Source: Streptomyces aurantiacus (GTDB lineage: Bacteria > Actinomycetota > Actinomycetes > Streptomycetales > Streptomycetaceae). From it: a DNA stretch of 64,000 nucleotides. Position 1 is the stretch's first letter. Every line of letters begins with the position of its first letter. The notes beneath the pieces are model-generated. The model made no database searches. It had not been told where the DNA came from and saw nothing but the letters and a program-made list of their open reading frames with translations. Positions 33,365 to 41,901 of the stretch are shown one piece after another. A program made the translations under genes and the position numbers. The stretch covers positions 7,626,001-7,690,000 of the forward strand of contig NZ_CP114283.1 of NCBI RefSeq assembly GCF_027107535.1, in the 5' to 3' direction.

Positions 33365-34885
33365 CTAGCGGTCCCCGAAGATCGTGCGGTGCCAGTCCTT
33401 CCTGGCCACCGCGGTGTTGTCGAACATGACGTGCTTGATCTGCGTGTACTCCTCGAACGAGTACGAGGACATGTCCTTGCCGAAGCCGGACGCCTTGGAG
33501 CCGCCGTGCGGCATCTCACTGATGATCGGGATGTGGTCGTTGACCCACACGCAGCCCGCCTTGATCTCGCGTGTGGCACGGTTCGCGCGGTACACGTCAC
33601 GGCTCCACGCGGACGCGGCGAGGCCGTACGGGGTGTCGTTGGCCAGCCGGATGCCCTCGTCGTCGCTGTCGAAGGGCAGCACCACCAGAACCGGTCCGAA
33701 GATCTCGGCCTGCACGATCTCGCTGTCCTGCGCGGCGTCGGCCACGAGGGTGGGGCGGTAGTAGGCGCCGTGCCCGAGGTGGCGCGGGATCTCGCCACCG
33801 GTGACCACGCGCGCGTAGGAGCGTGCCCGGTCGACGAACCCGGCGACGCGGTCGCGCTGGGCGACCGAGATCAGCGGGCCGAGGTCGGTGTCCGGCGCGA
33901 AGGGATCGCCGAGCCGGACGGTCGCCATGAGGTCGGCCGTCCTGGAGACGAACTCTTCGTAGAGGGGCCTTTGCACGTACGCGCGCGTGGCGGCCGTGCA
34001 GTCCTGGCCGGTGTTGATGAGCGAGCCCGCGACCGCGCCGTGCACGGCGGCCTCCAGGTCCGCGTCGTCGAAGACCACGAAGGGAGCCTTGCCGCCGAGC
34101 TCCAGGTGGAGGCGTGTGACGGTGGCGGTGGCGATCTCGGCGACCCGCTTGCCGACGGCCGTGGAGCCCGTGAAGGAGGTCATGGCGACGTCGGGGTGTC
34201 CGACGAGGTGCTCGCCCGCGTCCTTGCCCGCGCCGGTGACGATGTTGACGACGCCGTCCGGGATGCCCGCCTGGGTGGCCGCCTCGGCGAACAGCAGCGA
34301 GGTCAGCGGGGTGAGCTCGGCGGGCTTCAGGACGATGGTGTTGCCCGCGGCGATCGCCGGGAGGACCTTCCAGGCGGCCATCTGGAGGGGGTAGTTCCAG
34401 GGGGCGATGGAGCCGACGACGCCGATGGGTTCACGGCGTACGTACGAGGTGTGGTCGCCGGAGTACTCGCCGGCGGACTGGCCCTGGAGGTGGCGGGCCG
34501 CGCCGGCGAAGAAGGCCGCGTTGTCGATCGTGCCCGGGACGTCGAACTCCCGGGTCAGCTTGATCGGCTTGCCGCACTGGAGGGACTCCGCCTGCGCGAA
34601 CTCCTCGGCACGGTCGGCGAGCACCGCGGCGAATCGGTGCATGGCGTCGGAGCGCTCACCGGGGGTGGCCCCGGCCCAGCCGGGAAACGCCTCCCGCGCC
34701 GCCTCCACGGCCGCGTCCACGTCCACGGTGCTGGCCAGTTCGTACGTGTAGACCTCGTCGCCGGTGGCGGGGTCGACGACGGTGTGGCCGCGGCCGGACG
34801 TGCCCTTGGTCAGCCGGCCGGCGATGTACTGCGCGCCGTCCGCGAAGTGGTCCTGCGCCTGGAAGCGATGGCCCGGATTGTGCAT
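33365..34885 (-). CDS. Gamma-aminobutyraldehyde dehydrogenase-like ALDH
   Basis: The 506-residue ALDH has SIAPWNYPLQ, LHLELGGKAP (general base Glu) and NTGQDCTAATR (catalytic Cys). It is closest in character to gamma-aminobutyraldehyde or gamma-glutamyl-gamma-aminobutyraldehyde dehydrogenases (PatD/PuuC). It leads the polyamine operon, 49 bp before potD, and would convert aminoaldehydes from the FAD oxidase to GABA-type acids. ATG at 34885 is preceded by GGAGGAG. A predicted promoter with a palindrome in its spacer is upstream (34954-34982). Confidence 0.88.
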   Translation of the reverse strand: MHNPGHRFQAQDHFADGAQYIAGRLTKGTSGRGHTVVDPATGDEVYTYELASTVDVDAAVEAAREAFPGWAGATPGERSDAMHRFAAVLADRAEEFAQAESLQCGKPIKLTREFDVPGTIDNAAFFAGAARHLQGQSAGEYSGDHTSYVRREPIGVVGSIAPWNYPLQMAAWKVLPAIAAGNTIVLKPAELTPLTSLLFAEAATQAGIPDGVVNIVTGAGKDAGEHLVGHPDVAMTSFTGSTAVGKRVAEIATATVTRLHLELGGKAPFVVFDDADLEAAVHGAVAGSLINTGQDCTAATRAYVQRPLYEEFVSRTADLMATVRLGDPFAPDTDLGPLISVAQRDRVAGFVDRARSYARVVTGGEIPRHLGHGAYYRPTLVADAAQDSEIVQAEIFGPVLVVLPFDSDDEGIRLANDTPYGLAASAWSRDVYRANRATREIKAGCVWVNDHIPIISEMPHGGSKASGFGKDMSSYSFEEYTQIKHVMFDNTAVARKDWHRTIFGDR

Positions 34886-34953
34886 GTCGCTCTCCTCCGC
34901 CGCACTCCCCGCAACCCGGGGGTCGGCGTAGCTCCAGCTCGATTTGAGTGCCG

Positions 34954-34982
34954 ATCCTGACAGAGCAACGGTGCTCCAACAA
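34954..34982 (-). promoter_or_regulatory. Predicted polyamine-operon promoter with spacer palindrome
   Basis: Minus strand -35 TTGTTG (34977-34982) and -10 CAGGAT (34954-34959) are 17 bp apart. The spacer holds GAGCA-CCGT-TGCTC (34963-34976), a 5-bp-arm palindrome touching the -35, consistent with a repressor site. Confidence 0.5.
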
Positions 34983-34984
34983 GT

Positions 34985-35020
34985 GATTCCGTTGTTGCCT
35001 TTTGGTTACGCAACGGAATC
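34985..35020. promoter_or_regulatory. 10-bp inverted repeat between divergent genes
   Basis: GATTCCGTTG (34985-34994) and CAACGGAATC (35011-35020) are perfect inverse copies separated by 16 A/T-richer bases, just upstream of the polyamine promoter. It could be a dimeric activator or repressor site, or a cruciform. Confidence 0.45.
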
Positions 35021-35092
35021 TGTCGACCAGGTGTCGAGTCGTCCGCGAAAAGGCAGGACGGAGTGTCAGTGGTGCGTGCCACACTCGCGTGC

Positions 35093-35677
35093 ATGGGGAA
35101 GATCGATTGTCGGGACACGCTGGTCAGCGCGGTCCGCTCGGGGGCGAGAGTCACGTACCTGCACTTCTGGGGCCATCGGCCGCGCGCGGACGGGCGGGTC
35201 GGGGCGAGCTGTCTGAGCCAGTGGTGGCCCTCTCCCTTCACGGCGGACGGGGTGGAGTACCGGACGGCCGAGCACTGGATGATGGCGCACAAGGCACGGC
35301 TGTTCGGTGACGCGGAGGCGGAGCGGCATGCGCTGGACGCGTCGAGCCCCGCGCTCGCGAAGAAGGCCGGGAGACTGGTGCGGGGGTTCGACGATGCCGT
35401 CTGGGAGCGGGAGCGCTTCGCGATCGTGGTCGAGGGCAGCGTGCGCAAGTTCGCCTCGGACATTCGGCTCGGATCGTTCCTGATGGGTACGGGCGATCGG
35501 GTACTGGTCGAGGCGAGCCCCGTGGATCGCGTGTGGGGGATCGGACTGGCCGCGGACGACGAGCGGGCCTTCGACCCCGAGCGGTGGCAGGGGCCGAACC
35601 TGCTGGGGTTCGCGCTGATGGAGGCGCGGGACCGGCTGCGGTCCTCCCCGCCTGACGGCCGGCCCGCCCGGGCCTGA
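35093..35677 (+). CDS. NADAR-family N-glycosidase-like protein
   Basis: The 194-residue protein of the NADAR/YbiA (DUF1768) family has the marks YLHFWGHRP, LSQWWPSPF, YRTAEHWMMAHKARLFGD, and a C-terminal VWGIGLAADD. Characterised members remove damaged riboflavin precursors or ADP-ribose from nucleobases; this one's substrate is unknown. ATG at 35093 precedes the conserved region. A GTG at 35063 with GGACGGA upstream is an alternative that adds 10 residues. Confidence 0.82.
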   Translation: MGKIDCRDTLVSAVRSGARVTYLHFWGHRPRADGRVGASCLSQWWPSPFTADGVEYRTAEHWMMAHKARLFGDAEAERHALDASSPALAKKAGRLVRGFDDAVWERERFAIVVEGSVRKFASDIRLGSFLMGTGDRVLVEASPVDRVWGIGLAADDERAFDPERWQGPNLLGFALMEARDRLRSSPPDGRPARA

Positions 35678-35720
35678 GCAGGCGCGGGGAAGCGCGCGCG
35701 ACCCACGACGCCCCGCCCGG
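35678..35720. repeat. Dispersed GCGCGGGGAA-like element, copy 3
   Basis: GCAGGCGCGGGGAAGCGCGC followed by GCGACCCACGACG, right after the NADAR stop. Slightly further on, CACGCTGAAGGCA occurs twice with a 16-bp period (35750-35762, 35766-35778). Confidence 0.4.
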
Positions 35721-35816
35721 CCACTGGTCGAGCCCCGCAGGGGGCGGGCCACGCTGAAGGCAGGTCACGCTGAAGGCACAAGGGAGGGCGGGGCGGAGCC
35801 CAGGCCTGCGTCCGGG

Positions 35817-36716
35817 TCAGCCGTTGACGGTCAGTGCCGCGCTGTACCCGTCGTCGGTCGTCTCCGAGCCTCCGCCGTCCGACTCGTCGGGCATGACGAG
35901 GAAGACCACCACGAACGCGACGGCCAGGGCCATGCCGACGGCGCCGCAGATGATGCCGGCCAGCGCCTGGCCCGGATTGGTGGCCTCCCCGCGGCGCGCC
36001 TTGCCCCGGCCGATCGCGCCGAAGATCACCGCGAGGACTCCGCAGGCGAGGGCCACCGGCCACAGACAGAAGCCGACCGCGGCGATGATGCCGAGCACGA
36101 GCCCCGCGGTGCCCAGCCCGTTGCTGGGCATCATGGGCATCCCGGGCCAGCCGTAACCAGGACCGCCGGGGCCCATTCCGTAGGCGGCGCCCTGGCTGCC
36201 GTACCCGGGGTACCCCGGGTAGCCGTATCCGTAGGGCACCTCGCCCGGCCCTCCCGGCGCGATGGGTGGCGGCGGCACCGGCGACCCCGGAGCGGGGTGG
36301 GCGTGCTGGTGCGGCTGCGGGTAGGGGCCGGCCGGGGGCGCGAACGGGTTGCCCGGAAGATCCGGGTACGGAGCGCCCGGAGGTGCGAAGGGGTTCCCCT
36401 GCGCCGGGGCGGCCGGGGGCGCGAAGGGGTCGGCGGGGGTGGCGCCCGGCGCGGGCGCGGAAGGGTTGGTCCAGGCCGGCGGACCCGCGGGGTACCCGGC
36501 ACCGGGAGGCGACGGCGTCCCCGCGGCAGGGAAGGACGTGACCGTCTGCCGGTCGTGGACCGAGGGCGGGAGCGGGCCCGCGTCCGCCGGAGGAGCCCAA
36601 AGATTCGGCTCGGCAGGGGCCTTGTCCAGCGGAACCCCCGCCCCCGGACCGGCATCCTCGGGGCGGTCCCGCGGCTCCTCGCCCGGCGCACCCGGCGTCT
36701 GCGCGTCGTCGGACAT
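35817..36716 (-). CDS. DUF4190-type membrane protein with Pro-rich N-terminus
   Basis: The 299-residue protein has a long disordered, Pro/Gly/Tyr-rich N-terminal half with repeats such as NPFAPP and GYPGYPGYG. It is followed by a two-TM DUF4190 domain (GTAGLVLGIIAAVGFCLWPV and LAGIICGAVGMALAVAFVVVF) and a short acidic tail. Function unknown; such proteins are abundant in Streptomyces. Divergent from the deaminase gene. Confidence 0.82.
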   Translation of the reverse strand: MSDDAQTPGAPGEEPRDRPEDAGPGAGVPLDKAPAEPNLWAPPADAGPLPPSVHDRQTVTSFPAAGTPSPPGAGYPAGPPAWTNPSAPAPGATPADPFAPPAAPAQGNPFAPPGAPYPDLPGNPFAPPAGPYPQPHQHAHPAPGSPVPPPPIAPGGPGEVPYGYGYPGYPGYGSQGAAYGMGPGGPGYGWPGMPMMPSNGLGTAGLVLGIIAAVGFCLWPVALACGVLAVIFGAIGRGKARRGEATNPGQALAGIICGAVGMALAVAFVVVFLVMPDESDGGGSETTDDGYSAALTVNG

Positions 36717-36871
36717 GCGCGGAGTCCCCTCTGTTCTGTCGTACGTGGCGTCATGCTACGGCCCGAGCCCTGCCCGCGCGGACGGCGGCCTACGATGATC
36801 CCCGAACCACCGATCAGCCGATCACCCGCGCCGCCGCACACCGGCCCGGCGCCGTTCCTGGGGAGGAACCC

Positions 36872-37939
36872 TTGACCGACCACCTCGACCCGATCGCCTC
36901 CGGCACCCCGCGTGACCTGCACGCCTTCATAGCCGGACTGCCCAAGGCCGAACTCCACGTGCACCACGTCGGCTCAGCCTCCCCCCGGATCGTCTCCGAG
37001 CTGGCCGCCCGCCACCCCGACTCCAAGGTGCCGACGGACCCCGAGGCGCTGGCCGACTACTTCACGTTCACGGACTTCGCCCACTTCATCGACGTGTACC
37101 TGTCCGTCGTCGACCTCATCCGCACCCCCGAGGACGTACGCCTCCTGACGTACGAGGTCGCCCGCGACATGGCCCGGCAGCAGATCCGCTACGCCGAGCT
37201 GACGATCACGCCGTTCTCGTCGACCCGGCGCGGCATCGACGAGGGCGCCTTCATGGACGCGATCGAGGACGCCCGCACGGCCGCCGAGGCCGACTTCGGG
37301 ACCGTCCTGCGGTGGTGCTTCGACATCCCCGGTGAAGCGGGACTGGAATCCGCCGAGGAGACCGTCCGGCTCGCCACCACCGACAAGATCCGCCCCGAGG
37401 GCCTGGTCGCGTTCGGGCTCGGCGGGCCCGAGGCCGGCGTGCCCCGGCCGCAGTTCAAGCCGTACTTCGACCGTGCGATCGCGGCCGGCCTGCACTCCGT
37501 GCCGCACGCGGGCGAGACGACAGGGCCGGAGACCGTCTGGGACGCGCTGACGGACCTGCGTGCCGAGCGCATCGGTCACGGTACGAGCTCCGCCCGGGAC
37601 CCCAGGCTGCTCGCGCACCTCGCCGAGCACCGGATTCCTCTGGAGGTCTGCCCCACCTCCAACATCGCCACCCGCGCGGTCCGCACCCTCGACGAGCACC
37701 CCATCAAGGAGTTCGTGCGGGCCGGCGTCGTCGTCACCGTCAACTCCGACGACCCGCCGATGTTCGGCACGGACCTCAACAACGAGTACGCGGTGGCCGC
37801 CCGCCTCCTCGACCTCGACGAGCGGGGTCTCGCGGCGCTCGCCAGGAACGCCGTCGAGGCCTCCTTCCTGGACGGCCCCGGCAAGGCGGCCCTCACCGCG
37901 GAGATCGACACGTACACCGCTGGCTGGCTCGCACCCTGA
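36872..37939 (+). CDS. Aminodeoxyfutalosine deaminase (menaquinone pathway)
   Basis: The 355-residue adenosine-deaminase-fold protein has metal ligands in AELHVHHVGS (HxH), VPHAGE (base region), IGHGTS and VNSDDPPMFG. The HVHH variant, replacing HxHLDGS of true adenosine deaminases, and the Streptomyces context match the family shown to deaminate 6-aminodeoxyfutalosine. Streptomyces make menaquinone by the futalosine route, where this step links MqnE to MqnB. The start is TTG at 36872 with a strong GGGGAGGA upstream. Alternative: general adenosine deaminase. Confidence 0.8.
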   Translation: MTDHLDPIASGTPRDLHAFIAGLPKAELHVHHVGSASPRIVSELAARHPDSKVPTDPEALADYFTFTDFAHFIDVYLSVVDLIRTPEDVRLLTYEVARDMARQQIRYAELTITPFSSTRRGIDEGAFMDAIEDARTAAEADFGTVLRWCFDIPGEAGLESAEETVRLATTDKIRPEGLVAFGLGGPEAGVPRPQFKPYFDRAIAAGLHSVPHAGETTGPETVWDALTDLRAERIGHGTSSARDPRLLAHLAEHRIPLEVCPTSNIATRAVRTLDEHPIKEFVRAGVVVTVNSDDPPMFGTDLNNEYAVAARLLDLDERGLAALARNAVEASFLDGPGKAALTAEIDTYTAGWLAP

Positions 37940-37957
37940 ACCAGCCACAATGGGCCG

Positions 37958-38641
37958 ATGCGTACCGTGACTGCCGTGGCCCATCGCGGCGACCCCTATC
38001 GCGTCCGTGAGAACACCGTCGACTCACTGCGTTCCGCGCTCCGCCAGGGCGCGGACGCGGTGGAGATCGATGTCCGGCTCACCCGCGACGGCGTGCCCGT
38101 GCTCCTGCACGACGTCTCGCTGAAGCGGCTGTGGGAGCACGACCGGCCGCTGCTGTCGCTCTCCTGCGACGAGGTGCGGGGCCTCACCTCGGACGGGGTA
38201 CCCACCCTGGAGGAGGCCCTCAAGGAGACGGACGACGACCGGTTGATGGTCGACGTGCCGGGTCCGGTGGACGCGCGTGCCGTCCGCCGGATCGTCGGCG
38301 TCATCCATGACCTCGGCGCCGAGGAGCGCGTGTACTACTGCGCGGGCGCCCGCACCATGCTCGCGGTCCGTGCGGCCGACCCCGCCGCGGAGATCGCCCT
38401 CACCTGGACGAGCCTCGCGCCCCCGCGGCCCGCGCTGCTCGACGCGGTGCGCCCGCGCTGGCTCAACTACCGGTTCGGGCTGGTCGACCGGGACCTCGTC
38501 GCCCGCGTCCACCGGGACGGCTACCTGATGTCGGTGTGGACGCCCGACACCCGGCGGTCCATGCGGCGCCTCCTCGACGCGGGAGTCGACTCGATCACGA
38601 CGAACCGCATCGACACCCTGTGCGCCCTGCGCAGGGACTGA
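37958..38641 (+). CDS. Glycerophosphodiester phosphodiesterase
   Basis: The 227-residue GDPD TIM-barrel protein has HRG (residues 9-11), EIDVRLTRDGVPVLLHD with the metal ligands and catalytic His, and a C-terminal SVWTPDTRRSMRRLLDAGVDSITTN. No signal peptide, so it is a cytoplasmic GDPD. Glycerophosphodiesters are cut to glycerol-3-phosphate and alcohol. It begins 18 bp after the deaminase and is probably cotranscribed. Confidence 0.88.
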   Translation: MRTVTAVAHRGDPYRVRENTVDSLRSALRQGADAVEIDVRLTRDGVPVLLHDVSLKRLWEHDRPLLSLSCDEVRGLTSDGVPTLEEALKETDDDRLMVDVPGPVDARAVRRIVGVIHDLGAEERVYYCAGARTMLAVRAADPAAEIALTWTSLAPPRPALLDAVRPRWLNYRFGLVDRDLVARVHRDGYLMSVWTPDTRRSMRRLLDAGVDSITTNRIDTLCALRRD

Positions 38642-38644
38642 GGT

Positions 38645-40324
38645 TCAGCCGCGTTCGCCGGTCACCCGGGACCTCTGCCGAACCGTCGCCGGGTCGGCCG
38701 GCGTCTCGCGGGTGACGTACTGAGGGGTCGGTGCCGTGTCCTGTCCGGTGTCGCGGACGAGGCCGTAGCGGATGGCGCCTTGGCCGGGGCCGGTCATGAC
38801 GTCCCTGGTCACGGCGTCCCGGTTCGACGGGAAGACGATCAGCCCGTAGTCGCAGCCCCGCTCGTTCTGGGTGAGGGTGACGGTGCCGTCGACGTAGAAG
38901 TACTCGTTCTGCCACATCTGCTGGGCGCCGGCCGGCAGGACGGCGTGTCCGACGGCCGGGCCGCCCATGCCGGAGGTGTAGCCGTCGGCGTCCGGGGCGA
39001 AGGTGTCGTCCATCCGGCGGCCGCCGCCCGACGCCACGTGGAACAGTTTTCCCCTGAGGCCGGTCCAGGCGGGCATGACCAGGGCGCCCGGCCGCGACTT
39101 CGGCGAGATCTGCCAGCGCACCAGGACATAGCCCCGGCCGCTGAGCGTCACACTGTCCCCGCGGTGCTGCATCACGGCCTTGGGGCCGCCGGTGCTGGTG
39201 AGTCCGGACTCGGGTCGGCGCGGCAGGTTCCCGGGCCGCGCGTTCGGGTCCGGGGCCTCGTCGACGGCGTCGACGACCGTGCCGTAGAGGTCCGTCCGCG
39301 TTCGGGCGGCCGGCGGCGACGGGGCCGGTGTCGCGGTGCGGCCGGGCACCTTCGGCCGTGCGGTGCTCGACGCCGTGCTCGGCGCCGTGGGGGGCGCGGC
39401 GGCCCGCGGCGGTGGTTCCGGCTGCGTGACGACGTAGGCGCCGCCCGCGACGAGGGTCGCCCCGGCCGTCATGGCGACGGCCGGCTTGGTCAGCGCGGCG
39501 ACGGCCTTGGCGGACCAGCCGATGCCGGTGGCGGCGGTCGTGGCGGCGGCCGCCGTCTTGCCGCCGAGGGCGAGCGAGAGCGTGAGACCGACGGGGACGG
39601 GGACGAGTGCGATGCCGACGAGCAGCCTCTCCGCCGGGACGACCGCCTCGCCGGGCTCGGCGCAGTGGCGGCAGCCCCGGATGTGCCGGGCCAGCCGCTT
39701 GCGCCACACCGAGTCGGGCCGCTCGTCCCAGCGGGCGGTCAGCTCACGCAGCCCGGGGCAGGAGGAGTCGAGGGCCCGCACGATGCCGCGCGCCGCCTCC
39801 AGCCGGGCCTTCATCCGCTGGACGCGTACGGCGGCGTGCTGGCGGCTGATGCCGGCGGCCGCCGCCAGTTCGCGTCGGCTCAGTTCGCCCGCGACCTCCA
39901 GCCACCACAGCGACAGCAGCTGCCGGTCCTCCTCGTCGAGCCAGCGCACCGCTTCCGCGACCTCACGTCGTTGTCCCTCCAACTGAAGGCGCAGGACGGT
40001 GAGTTCGGCGAAGTCGGTGACTTCCTGGGCCGCGTCGTCGGCGAGCGTCTCGGAGGTGCGCCGCCTGGCGCGGTCGCGTATCTGCCGCATGGCGATGGCT
40101 ACCAGCCAGGAGCGGAAGCTGTCCGGATCGCGCAGTGTGCCGAGGTTGCCGACGGCGCGCAGCATGGTCTCCTGCACCACGTCGTCGACGTCGGCGTGGC
40201 CGTTCAGCGCGCGGCCGACGATGTTGTAGACCAGCGGAAGCCAGCCCTCGACGAGTTCGTCGAGCGCGCGCCGGTCACCGGCCTGCGCTGCCGCGATCGT
40301 CGTACGCCACTGCCGGCCGTCCAC
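38645..40324 (-). CDS. ECF sigma factor fused to ZAS, membrane and extracellular regions
   Basis: Residues 1-180 carry sigma2 (DVDDVVQETMLRAVGNL) and sigma4 (AAAAGISRQHAAVRVQRMKA). A zinc anti-sigma motif H-x3-C-x2-C (HIRGCRHC, about 224-231) follows, then two TM segments (LLVGIALVPVPVGLTLSLAL, AVAMTAGATLVAGGAYVV), a Pro/Thr/Ala linker and an extracellular domain of about 200 residues. Sigma, anti-sigma-like switch and sensor on one chain suggest direct membrane signalling or regulated release. GTG start with GGGAAGGGA upstream. It lies 45 bp after the lyase-like gene. Confidence 0.85.
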   Translation of the reverse strand: MDGRQWRTTIAAAQAGDRRALDELVEGWLPLVYNIVGRALNGHADVDDVVQETMLRAVGNLGTLRDPDSFRSWLVAIAMRQIRDRARRRTSETLADDAAQEVTDFAELTVLRLQLEGQRREVAEAVRWLDEEDRQLLSLWWLEVAGELSRRELAAAAGISRQHAAVRVQRMKARLEAARGIVRALDSSCPGLRELTARWDERPDSVWRKRLARHIRGCRHCAEPGEAVVPAERLLVGIALVPVPVGLTLSLALGGKTAAAATTAATGIGWSAKAVAALTKPAVAMTAGATLVAGGAYVVTQPEPPPRAAAPPTAPSTASSTARPKVPGRTATPAPSPPAARTRTDLYGTVVDAVDEAPDPNARPGNLPRRPESGLTSTGGPKAVMQHRGDSVTLSGRGYVLVRWQISPKSRPGALVMPAWTGLRGKLFHVASGGGRRMDDTFAPDADGYTSGMGGPAVGHAVLPAGAQQMWQNEYFYVDGTVTLTQNERGCDYGLIVFPSNRDAVTRDVMTGPGQGAIRYGLVRDTGQDTAPTPQYVTRETPADPATVRQRSRVTGERG

Positions 40325-40369
40325 GTACGTCCCTTCCCTGCCGAGGTCGCCCGCCGGGGCCGCCGAAGG

Positions 40370-41647
40370 TCACTTGCTGTAGAGGAGCGTCCCGAAGCCC
40401 AGCTGGTCGAAGCCGCCGCTGTTGGGCCCGTAGTCCCCACCGCCGCCTTCGGCACGTACTTTCTCAGCCATGGCCGAGATATGGGGGACCGAGAGCCGGC
40501 GGCGCCGCGCGTAGTGGTTGTGCAAAAGCTCCCAGACCGGCCTGATCTGCCCGCGCCCTATGTCGGAGATCACGGTCTGCTGCTGGTGGGCGCCCCTGGT
40601 GCCGTTGCGCCAGGAGTACCTGGTGAAGGGGACGTCGCCGCCGAGGTTGTACCGGGCGACGTACTCGGCGCCCTTCATCAGCCGGTTGCCGTCGTATCCG
40701 TAGAGGTCGACGCCCTGGTTCCACGCCATCTCGCAGATCGCGCCGATCAGTCCCATGCCCATCACGGTGTGGCCCTGGTCGCGCCCCGACTCCTGCCACT
40801 GGGCCAGGCCCTCGTCCTCGTAGACGAAGGGGGTGGCGTTCTTGATCGAGCCGTTGCCCGGGCCCGTCCTGAAGTACGTCACGGCACGGTCGAACAGGGC
40901 GGTGTCGTCGCACAGGATGCCGATCGCCATGATCGAGGCGACGTTGCAGAGGTCCCAGTTCGCCCAGTAGTTGGTGATGACGGCGCCGTTGTGGCGCTTC
41001 AGGAAGTCCTCGTTGAGCGGGTGGAAGACCGTGCGCATCATCTTCTGGAAGCGGGCCAGGTCGAAGCCCGGGTGGTCGCGGACGAGTTCGGCGGCGTTGG
41101 CGAACTGGTAGCCGTAGATGCCCGACGCCAGGAACCGGTCGGAGTTGCCGGTGACCGCGGTGAGCTCGGCCGACCAGGCGTTCAGGATCGCGACGGCGGC
41201 CCCGGCGTTGTCCCGCGTGCCGGCGATCTTCCAGCGCAGGGCGTTCTGGTAGGCGGCGTGCACGTCGTTGTAGAGGACGCCGTAGTTCTGGCCGGCGCCG
41301 CCGCGGACGATGGTGGCCCGCGGATTCGGCTTCCAGGTGCTCGCGGAGTGCCGGTTGGCGGTCAGCCGCCGCCAGCCCGCCAGCCAGGGGTCCCGGCCCG
41401 CGGCGACCCGTACCTCCGCGCGGTGGAGATCTCCCGGGTTGTGCAGCATCCCGGGGTGCGCGAACTCGCGCTTCGCGGCGGCCGGACGGGGGCCGGGGCC
41501 CGCGACGGCGCCGCTCTGTGCGGCGTCGGCCGAGTCACGCCCGCCCAGGGAGACCGCGAGGCCGCCGACGGCTCCGGCGGCGGCGACACCACCCGCGATC
41601 CGGAGGACGCCGCGCCGGCCGACGCGGTGCTTGTTGTGCTCTGCCAC
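40370..41647 (-). CDS. Tat-exported alginate-lyase-family polysaccharide lyase
   Basis: The 425-residue protein has a twin-arginine signal (HRVGRRGVLRIAGG) and the alginate lyase superfamily fold: HPGMLHNPGDLHRAEVRVAAG, NYWANWDLCN, and ESGRDQGHTVMGMG. Relatives cleave alginate, glucuronan or other uronate polymers by beta-elimination; the substrate is not defined. GTG at 41647 is preferred over TTG at 41653 because AGGAG lies 6 bases upstream of the GTG. It is followed by the fused ECF sigma gene on the same strand. Confidence 0.8.
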   Translation of the reverse strand: MAEHNKHRVGRRGVLRIAGGVAAAGAVGGLAVSLGGRDSADAAQSGAVAGPGPRPAAAKREFAHPGMLHNPGDLHRAEVRVAAGRDPWLAGWRRLTANRHSASTWKPNPRATIVRGGAGQNYGVLYNDVHAAYQNALRWKIAGTRDNAGAAVAILNAWSAELTAVTGNSDRFLASGIYGYQFANAAELVRDHPGFDLARFQKMMRTVFHPLNEDFLKRHNGAVITNYWANWDLCNVASIMAIGILCDDTALFDRAVTYFRTGPGNGSIKNATPFVYEDEGLAQWQESGRDQGHTVMGMGLIGAICEMAWNQGVDLYGYDGNRLMKGAEYVARYNLGGDVPFTRYSWRNGTRGAHQQQTVISDIGRGQIRPVWELLHNHYARRRRLSVPHISAMAEKVRAEGGGGDYGPNSGGFDQLGFGTLLYSK

Positions 41648-41901
41648 GGACAACTCCTGTGCGGGTGAGGGGGCATGTGCGCCCTGTGGAGCGCGTGCAC
41701 AGGAGACGGGGGAAGGGCTTTCGGGATAACAGTTTTTTCGTGCGGGGGCGCGTCCCCCTAAGGAAAACCCCTGACAACTTCCCTAGCCGTAACGGCAGTT
41801 GCCCGGAGTCCGGCCCAGGGTCACCGCCCTCCTCGAAGAGGATCCGCGAGAAGGCGTACGCGCGGACGATGAAGGTCACCGATCACTCCGGGAGTCGACT
41901 G

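Noticed and set aside
38780..41668. Long plus-strand frame opposite the ECF sigma and lyase genes
   Set aside because: Mirror of real minus-strand genes, low-complexity composition, crosses two gene boundaries.
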